A DNA stretch of 64,000 nt from contig NZ_JALRMO010000001.1 of the NCBI RefSeq assembly GCF_023276405.1, forward strand, positions 2,666,001 to 2,730,000, given 5' to 3'. The notes below the pieces were generated by a model that was given only the letters and a program-made list of their open reading frames with translations, had not been told where the DNA came from and did no database searches. Below, one piece after another: positions 58,417 to 64,000 of this stretch (position 1 is the stretch's first letter; every line of letters begins with the position of its first letter). Both the position numbers and the translations under genes were made by a program. This stretch comes from Paenibacillus hamazuiensis (GTDB lineage: Bacteria > Bacillota > Bacilli > Paenibacillales > NBRC-103111).

Positions 58417-59427
58417 TTATATGCTCATCGACTTTCGGTATTCATTGGGCGACTGGCCTGTAAGCTGCTTGAATACGCGGTTAAAATGCGGCAAGGAATT
58501 AAATCCTGCGCTTTCGGCCACCTCGTACACCTTGAGCTCGCCTTCGATGAGCAATTGCTTCGCATGCCGGATTCTTAAACCGTTCAAATAGTTCACGAAC
58601 GAATGACCGGTATATTTTTTAAATAACAGGCTGAATTGGGAGACGCTTATATGAAAACGCTGGGTCATATCGGAAACGGATAAGTCTTCGGAAAAATGGG
58701 CCTGCAAATAGTCGCAAGCCTTGCGAATAATTTGACGCATTTCACCGTTAAATACCTTGCTGCAAATTTGCTGCCAGTGTTCCGTCAACTTCAGAAAATG
58801 AGTGCGGATATAATCCGTCCGTGTGGAAGCGACCGGCATACGTTCGAAGGACGGATCGACCGTCTGGATCAAATCGTTGAATTTGCCGGAAAACGTTTTG
58901 AACAAGACGATTTTCTCGCTTTCCTGAAGCGTATCGGCAGCTGCAATGAGCTGAACAAGCTGCGCCTGCTCTTTAAACAGCTTCTGGGGGTCCAGATCGG
59001 CAATTTTGTCAAAAAACTGCTGGATCGCCAAATAAAATAACCTCAGAGAACCGAACTGCGATGTTCTCTCCCGCGCATTCGCAAGCGCTTTCCTCAGTTC
59101 CTCTTCCATCACAGGTTTAAGCAAAAAATCGCTTACATGGTACCGCAGCGCCTGCCTGGCGTATTCAAATTCGTTGTAGCCCGTCAGAATGACGGTGATG
59201 ACCGGCAATTTCCTCTCATAAATCTCCCGCACGAGCCAAAGCCCGTCCTGAACCGGCATCATAATATCCGTAATGACGATTGTCGGCCAAACATGATAGA
59301 TCGTTTCGAGCGCCTCTTCCCCGTTGCCGGCCTCGGCAACGACTTCATAGATGCCGTCCGTTTCCACCATTTTCGCGACTGCGCTGCGAATCCAATGCTC
59401 ATCTTCGACAATCATAACCTGATACAT
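58417..59427 (-). CDS. YesN-type response regulator (receiver + AraC)
   Basis: This is a 336-aa protein with a receiver domain (VEDEHWIR; phospho-Asp in IVITDIMMPVQDG at about 54; Lys in DFLLKPVMEE) and a C-terminal AraC pair of helix-turn-helices (LSVSDMTQRFHISVSQFSLL ... LKVYEVAESAGFNSLPHFNR). At 336 residues it is much shorter than typical YesN proteins of 500 or more, with a reduced middle region. It is cotranscribed with its kinase and probably activates this transporter/sulfatase operon. Confidence 0.92.
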   Translation of the reverse strand: MYQVMIVEDEHWIRSAVAKMVETDGIYEVVAEAGNGEEALETIYHVWPTIVITDIMMPVQDGLWLVREIYERKLPVITVILTGYNEFEYARQALRYHVSDFLLKPVMEEELRKALANARERTSQFGSLRLFYLAIQQFFDKIADLDPQKLFKEQAQLVQLIAAADTLQESEKIVLFKTFSGKFNDLIQTVDPSFERMPVASTRTDYIRTHFLKLTEHWQQICSKVFNGEMRQIIRKACDYLQAHFSEDLSVSDMTQRFHISVSQFSLLFKKYTGHSFVNYLNGLRIRHAKQLLIEGELKVYEVAESAGFNSLPHFNRVFKQLTGQSPNEYRKSMSI

Positions 59428-59563
59428 AGGAACACCGTCCGGTCCGATATTTTAGAACGAAGACGCCGTGCTGCAGCCCAGACTATACTTGGGATTGTTT
59501 GCACCGCAGATTCATTATAACATCTTCGACTTCGTCCTTCCCGTCATTATTCGACTTCCTTCG

Positions 59564-60433
59564 TCATCCTTTCACCGAACCGACAAGCATGCCTTTATCG
59601 AAATATTTTTGAAAAAACGGATACATAACGAGCATCGGGATCGAAGCCATCACGACGACGGCCATTTTTACCGGCGGACCGAATTCATAACCGTCCGTGA
59701 CCGACTCAAGCGAATTGCCGGACTCCAGTATAATTTGCCTTAAAAACACCTGCAGCGGCATTTTTTGCGAATCGCTGATGAACAAGATCGCCTGGAAATA
59801 CGAGTTCCAGTAAAATACGGCATAAAACATAATAAACGTCGCCACCGAAGTCATCGACAAAGGCAGGATGATCCGGAAAAACAAGTTCCATTCTCCGCAG
59901 CCGTCAATCCGCGCCGCTTCCTCCAGCTCTTTCGGCGTATTTTGAAAAAAGCTTCTCATCACAATCAGGTTGAACGGTAAAATCGCATTATTCAAAAACA
60001 GCGACCAGTAGCTGTTGAGCAGTCCGAGCTGGCTGGTCAGCAAATACGTGGGAATAATGCCTCCGCTAAAAAGCATTGTAAACAGAACCATAAAATTCAA
60101 AGGTTTTCTGCCCCTGAGCCAGGTTCGCGATAACCCGTAAGCCATCAAGGTCGTCGCCGAAATGCTGAGCGCCGTCCCGCCCACCGTAATTTGCAGCGCG
60201 TTCCAATAGGAGGCAGTGAAATTGTGATTGCTGAACAAATAGCCGTATGAATTGAGCGTCCAAACTTTCGGGATAAGGTAAAATCCCCGCGACAGCATTT
60301 CGCTTTTGGTGGAAAACGAGCTGAACAGCACGTACAAGCAAGGAAGCAAAACGATAAGCAGCAGCAAACCAAGGACGAGGTATACAAGCGTATTGAACAG
60401 GGAAAACGATCTCGTGGCGGTAATACTCTTCAT
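59564..60433 (-). CDS. Carbohydrate ABC transporter permease (YtcP/LplC-like), third system
   Basis: This is a 289-aa six-helix permease; EAA loop NTPKELEEAARIDGCGEWNL and the C-terminal FFQKYFDKGMLVGSVKG. It follows the LplB-type gene by 2 bases. The 136-bp gap to the response-regulator gene holds nothing recognisable. Confidence 0.92.
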   Translation of the reverse strand: MKSITATRSFSLFNTLVYLVLGLLLLIVLLPCLYVLFSSFSTKSEMLSRGFYLIPKVWTLNSYGYLFSNHNFTASYWNALQITVGGTALSISATTLMAYGLSRTWLRGRKPLNFMVLFTMLFSGGIIPTYLLTSQLGLLNSYWSLFLNNAILPFNLIVMRSFFQNTPKELEEAARIDGCGEWNLFFRIILPLSMTSVATFIMFYAVFYWNSYFQAILFISDSQKMPLQVFLRQIILESGNSLESVTDGYEFGPPVKMAVVVMASIPMLVMYPFFQKYFDKGMLVGSVKG

Positions 60434-60435
60434 GA

Positions 60436-61395
60436 TTAGTATACCCCTTCCTCGCCGATTTTCCGGGATGCCCGATTGGCCAAATAAACAAGCCCCAGTC
60501 CGATTAACGCTTTAAACAGTCCGACCGCCGTCGTATAGCTGAATTCCGCCTGCAGAATGCCGACCCGGTATACGTAAGTGTCAAACACTTCCGAAACGTC
60601 GATATTGAGCGAGTTTTGCAGCAGCAAGATATGCTCGAAGCCCGTATCCATGACATGGCCTAATCTTAAAATAAACAGGATGATGATCGTCGAGCGAAGC
60701 GCCGGCAAATTGATGTGCCATATTTGTCTTAGGCGGCTGGCGCCGTCCATCGTGGCCGCTTCGTATAAAGTCGGATCTACTGAAGCCAGCGCGGCAAGAA
60801 AGATGATGGCGCTCCATCCGGCCTCCTTCCAGATCACCTGAAATAAATACACCATGCGGAAGTATTCGGGATTCGTCATCAGCTCGATCCGTTCGTAGCC
60901 CATGGTGGAGAGCAGATTGTTAATTCCCCCGTCCTGCGCGGAAAATAACAAAACGGTCATGCTGACAATCACGACCCAGCTTAAAAAATGCGGCACATAA
61001 AGCAGCGTTTGCGCCCCTTTCTTAAACCATTTGAGCCGCACTTCGTTTAAGAGAAGGGAAACGATGATCGGCACGGGAAAAAACAAAAACAAGTTCAATG
61101 CGCTGATCATCAGCGTATTGCGGAAAATTTTCCAAAAGTCCGGATCTTGAAACAATCTCTGAAAGTGATCGAAGCCTACCCAACTGCTTTGAAGAAACCC
61201 GTCGAACGGATCATAATTTTGGAAAGCGATCAAAATCCCGCCCATCGGAACATATTTGAAAACGATAAAAAACAATAACCCGGGCAAAATCATGAAATAA
61301 ATAGGCAAACCGCGCTTCCATTCCTCCCATTTACGCTGCCTGGTCTTGATATCCGCCGCTTTGGAACCGGTAACCGCCATGCTCAAACCTGCCAA
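60436..61395 (-). CDS. Carbohydrate ABC transporter permease (LplB-like), third system
   Basis: This is a permease of about 315-319 aa with six helices (FMILPGLLFFIVFKYVPMGG) and EAA loop AALASVDPTLYEAATMDGAS. Start uncertain: GGAGG abuts the TTG at 61395; TTG 61386 (9 bases away) or ATG 61380 are better spaced. It is closely similar to the permease at 37504-38463, pointing to duplicated transport systems. Confidence 0.9.
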   Translation of the reverse strand: MAGLSMAVTGSKAADIKTRQRKWEEWKRGLPIYFMILPGLLFFIVFKYVPMGGILIAFQNYDPFDGFLQSSWVGFDHFQRLFQDPDFWKIFRNTLMISALNLFLFFPVPIIVSLLLNEVRLKWFKKGAQTLLYVPHFLSWVVIVSMTVLLFSAQDGGINNLLSTMGYERIELMTNPEYFRMVYLFQVIWKEAGWSAIIFLAALASVDPTLYEAATMDGASRLRQIWHINLPALRSTIIILFILRLGHVMDTGFEHILLLQNSLNIDVSEVFDTYVYRVGILQAEFSYTTAVGLFKALIGLGLVYLANRASRKIGEEGVY

Positions 61396-61468
61396 CCTCC
61401 TCTATTCGGAAAAAACCTGAATGACCGGTTGAATCATCCAGGTTCTCACCGTCTTCATGAATCACCCG

Positions 61469-63004
61469 TTACTTTGACTTCTGATATTCTTCGTTGATTT
61501 CCTTGATGATGGCGTCTCCTCCGCCCGCTTTCCACTCGGCAATCGCCTTGTCGATCGACTCCATCGGCTCTTGGCCTACAATGACCTTGACCATCGTATC
61601 CATCCATTTTTTATCGATGTTCGGCCCCACCTTGATCGCTGTTTCGGAAACAAAGCCAAACCCTTCGTTTTTCGTCACATATTTCGCATTGTTGTCAAAA
61701 TACGCTTTGATGGTCGCCGTTTCTTTAGGATCCATCCATTTGTAAATAAGGAACATCGGATCAAAGCGTTTAAAGAACCAGCCCACAAGCAAAAACTGTC
61801 TGTCTTTCACCGAAGCTTCGAGCTGCTCGTATCTCTCGTCCGCCGTCTTTTTATAATGGACGCCTTCGATCCCGTGCTTGACCAGATCGTATCCTTCATC
61901 GGAGAGCATATAGTCCATGAGCTTCAAAATACGCTGCTGCTTCTTGGCGTCGATTTTGGAGTTGATGACGATCTTGTCGGCTGTCGGCAGACCCCTGGTT
62001 CCGCGAAGTCCTGTCGGGCCTACCGGAGGCAGTACTTGCACGAGCTCCGCTTTCGGATCCAGCTTCGTGAGGGGGGGCAGCGTTTCCACATAAAGCTGCT
62101 GCGGATTCACGTTGGCTATACCGGACTTGCCGGCCTCCAGCTTGTTCAGCGAATCCCGCGATTTCAGGATCGGGAAATCTTTATCGAGCACGCCTTCGGC
62201 ATAGGCCTTCCTCATAAATCCGATAAAATCCTTGAGCTCCTTGCTTTGGGTTTGCATCGGAATCAGCTTGCCTCCATCCAGTTTCCAATTGTTAGCCAAT
62301 CCGAAGCTGGAGGTTAAGAAATTGGCGGGGCCGCCAAAGCCGAACGTCCCCGCAGGGCTTATTTCCATAGAAAATCCGACCGTATTCTGCTTGCCGTTTC
62401 CATCCGGATCGCTTGTTGCAAACGCCTTGGCGACGTTATAAAAATCATCCATTGTCTCCGGCACCTTGAGTCCCAGCTTATCCAGCCAGTCCTTGCGGAT
62501 GGCGAGCGAATCCCTCGCCTCCTGATAGTAAAAAGGAATGCCGTAATATTTGTCCTTCGGATTAAAATGTTTCAGCGATTCTTCCGGAATATATTTGACA
62601 ATGTTCGGATATTTGCTGAGCTCGGGTTTCACATCCATAAAAATGTTTTTGCTTTGCCATTTCACATACTCCGTGTTCGTTATGTAATAGACGTCCGGAA
62701 AGTTGTTGGACGCCGCCATCACATTCAGCTTCTCCGGATAGTTGGCCGCAGGAACCCATTCGATCTTCAGGTCGATATTCAGCCGTTTATTCAATTCGTC
62801 GATGACGGGATGATTGGGAGGCCAGCCTCCCCCGGCGTAGCTGCGCGTCATCAGGTTAATCGTTATTTTTTCGCCGAGATCGTCCGCTCCGGCTTTGCTC
62901 TTGCCCGATTCGTTTTTATTGACCGCCGAACCCCCGGCACATCCCGCAATGGCTGCCGTTGTCAGCAGCACTCCGCTTAACGAAAGCGCTGTCAGTTTTT
63001 TCAT
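61469..63004 (-). CDS. Extracellular solute-binding lipoprotein (LplA-like), third system
   Basis: This is a 511-aa lipoprotein with signal ending AAIAGCAGGS (lipidated Cys about residue 22). Family-1 binding fold: RSYAGGGWPPNHPVIDELNK and KLNVMAASNNFPDVYYITN. A DPDGNGKQNTVGFS calcium-loop-like motif (about 195-208) is shared with the protein at 27415. GGAGG lies 11 bases before the ATG. It is placed between a sulfatase gene and the two permease genes and should capture the sulfated sugar outside the cell. Confidence 0.92.
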   Translation of the reverse strand: MKKLTALSLSGVLLTTAAIAGCAGGSAVNKNESGKSKAGADDLGEKITINLMTRSYAGGGWPPNHPVIDELNKRLNIDLKIEWVPAANYPEKLNVMAASNNFPDVYYITNTEYVKWQSKNIFMDVKPELSKYPNIVKYIPEESLKHFNPKDKYYGIPFYYQEARDSLAIRKDWLDKLGLKVPETMDDFYNVAKAFATSDPDGNGKQNTVGFSMEISPAGTFGFGGPANFLTSSFGLANNWKLDGGKLIPMQTQSKELKDFIGFMRKAYAEGVLDKDFPILKSRDSLNKLEAGKSGIANVNPQQLYVETLPPLTKLDPKAELVQVLPPVGPTGLRGTRGLPTADKIVINSKIDAKKQQRILKLMDYMLSDEGYDLVKHGIEGVHYKKTADERYEQLEASVKDRQFLLVGWFFKRFDPMFLIYKWMDPKETATIKAYFDNNAKYVTKNEGFGFVSETAIKVGPNIDKKWMDTMVKVIVGQEPMESIDKAIAEWKAGGGDAIIKEINEEYQKSK

Positions 63005-63038
63005 GGTCTATTGGACCTCCCTTTATACGTTTCCCGCT

Positions 63039-64000
63039 TTACTTTTCTCTGGCATCTCTTTGGTGTGGCACAACGTCGCAGGTCATTTGATAGAAATCGA
63101 GCATTCTTTCTTTCAAACCAAGCAAAACAGGCGCCAATGTACGATCGTTTATTTTGTTTTCGGTTTCTCCGGGATCGTGCTCCAGATCATATAGTTCATC
63201 GGCTTCATAAAATCTGCGTACGTACTTGTATTGTTTCGTGCGCACCATCGTCGCTTTCGTATGCTCCGGCCCTTCGCTGCGCTGCATCTCGCCTCTTGGC
63301 CAATACAGCATCGATGGGTCGGCGTTGGCCGGGGCCGATTCGTTGCAGTGAAATTCGCCATGCAGCCGGCCGCCCTCGCAAAATACGGCATCCCGGTGTT
63401 CGTCGGTTTCACCGGCAATAACCGAAGCAAGTGTCTTTCCGAACAGCGTGTAATCCGGCGCAATGCCCGCATAATCGTGCACAGTCGCCGCCAGGTCGAC
63501 CAGTTCTACCAGCGCTTCGCTGACTCTCGGCTTGACCGGGGCGTACGACGGCGGCTTCACAATAAACGGCACGCGGGTCAAGCAATCCTCGAACGTGTTT
63601 TGCGTTTTTTCGACGAGCCCGTAATCGCCGGTGAAATCGCCGTGATCCGAGAAGAAAAATACCGCCGTATCGTCATATATGCCCGCTTCTTTAAGCGCAT
63701 CCATGACCAATCCGAACTGGTGATCCACCCTAGCGCACATCCCGTAATACGTGGCGCGAAGCTCCGTCCATCGGTCCTCCGTCCAGCTTTGCATATTGTA
63801 TCTCTCCCGAAGCCCTGAGAGCATGGACGGCTTGTCGCCTTGGAGCCGGTCCGCCGCGATTCGTTTCGGCAGAAGAGACTTGTCGATTTTATTGTACCAC
63901 GACTCTTCCACCGCATATGGAGGATGAGGGTACAGGATCGGCAGGTAGATGCACAACGGCCGGTCTTCAGGGGCATTTTTAATGAAATCGACAGCTCCTA
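63039..64000 (-). CDS. Sulfatase (S1 family), N-terminus beyond the window edge
   Basis: The frame is open to the right edge, where it reads GAVDFIKNAPEDRPLCIYLP; the visible 319 residues are the C-terminal two-thirds. Metal-binding AVFFFSDHGDFTGDYGLVEK and the family's C-terminal pattern ADELYDLEHDPGETENKI are clear. The formylglycine site lies outside. It is the first visible gene of the eight-gene minus-strand operon and ends 34 bases before the binding-protein start. Confidence 0.88.
   Translation of the reverse strand, partial: GAVDFIKNAPEDRPLCIYLPILYPHPPYAVEESWYNKIDKSLLPKRIAADRLQGDKPSMLSGLRERYNMQSWTEDRWTELRATYYGMCARVDHQFGLVMDALKEAGIYDDTAVFFFSDHGDFTGDYGLVEKTQNTFEDCLTRVPFIVKPPSYAPVKPRVSEALVELVDLAATVHDYAGIAPDYTLFGKTLASVIAGETDEHRDAVFCEGGRLHGEFHCNESAPANADPSMLYWPRGEMQRSEGPEHTKATMVRTKQYKYVRRFYEADELYDLEHDPGETENKINDRTLAPVLLGLKERMLDFYQMTCDVVPHQRDAREK

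Overview
The window looks like a chromosomal segment of a Paenibacillus-type member of the Bacillales. This is an inference from content: strong GGAGG ribosome binding sites with frequent TTG/GTG starts, S-layer-homology (SLH) proteins, a T-box leader, YesM/YesN two-component systems, and repeated LplA/LplB/YtcP-type sugar ABC transporters. No rRNA, tRNA, CRISPR array or prophage was seen.

Layout. (1) 1-675: the edge of a thiazole-type (TOMM) bacteriocin locus, with a 103-aa precursor whose core is built from nine CGGF units and the first 68 residues of its ThiF-like maturation protein. (2) 859-10531: a microaerobic/anaerobic respiration block: ba3-type cytochrome oxidase (cbaD-B-A), an Fnr regulator with a C-terminal cysteine cluster, an NreA/NreC/NreB-like sensing system, mobA and a short-form hybrid cluster protein (hcp). 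Four TGTGA-N6-TCACA-like boxes lie here. Three sit almost exactly 41.5 bp upstream of a start point predicted from a good -10 box, so the block reads as one FNR regulon. (3) 10.6-27 kb: mixed genes (SLH protein, acetyltransferase, iron alcohol dehydrogenase, MATE pump, orphan YesM kinase, lysine T-box plus asd, fumC, ArsB-like transporter, membrane AraC regulator). (4) 27.4-45.2 kb: carbohydrate uptake and sulfatase gene sets: an LplABC-like transporter; a second transporter without a binding protein, joined to a GH3 glycosidase and a sulfatase and divergent from a kinase/regulator pair; and a sulfatase fused in an operon with a sulfonate/nitrate-type ABC transporter. (5) 46.9-52.2 kb: a 1766-aa cell-surface protein (propeller, 5'-nucleotidase, SLH). 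(6) 52.8-64 kb: an apparent eight-gene minus-strand operon: sulfatase, binding protein, two permeases, YesN, YesM, sulfatase, GH3. None of the sulfatases or GH3 enzymes with a visible N-terminus has a signal peptide, so the picture is uptake of sulfated oligosaccharides followed by desulfation and hydrolysis in the cytoplasm.

Mobile and repeat elements. Two apparently identical 1547-bp IS1182-like elements (3461-5007 and 45313-46859, opposite orientations) have each inserted at an intrinsic-terminator hairpin and duplicated the whole hairpin (44 and 37 bp). Their transposase is split in the same way in both copies, at an A AAA AAG site. Three long intergenic regions (26.7-27.4, 31.0-31.7, 52.2-52.8 kb) carry an unusual architecture: four copies of a short repeat arranged as two direct plus two inverted, with a different repeat sequence in each region. 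Two of these regions also carry long palindromes that keep one structure while changing the sequence of the stem. These repeat systems, the CGGF bacteriocin precursor and the terminator-targeting IS are the least ordinary things in the window.
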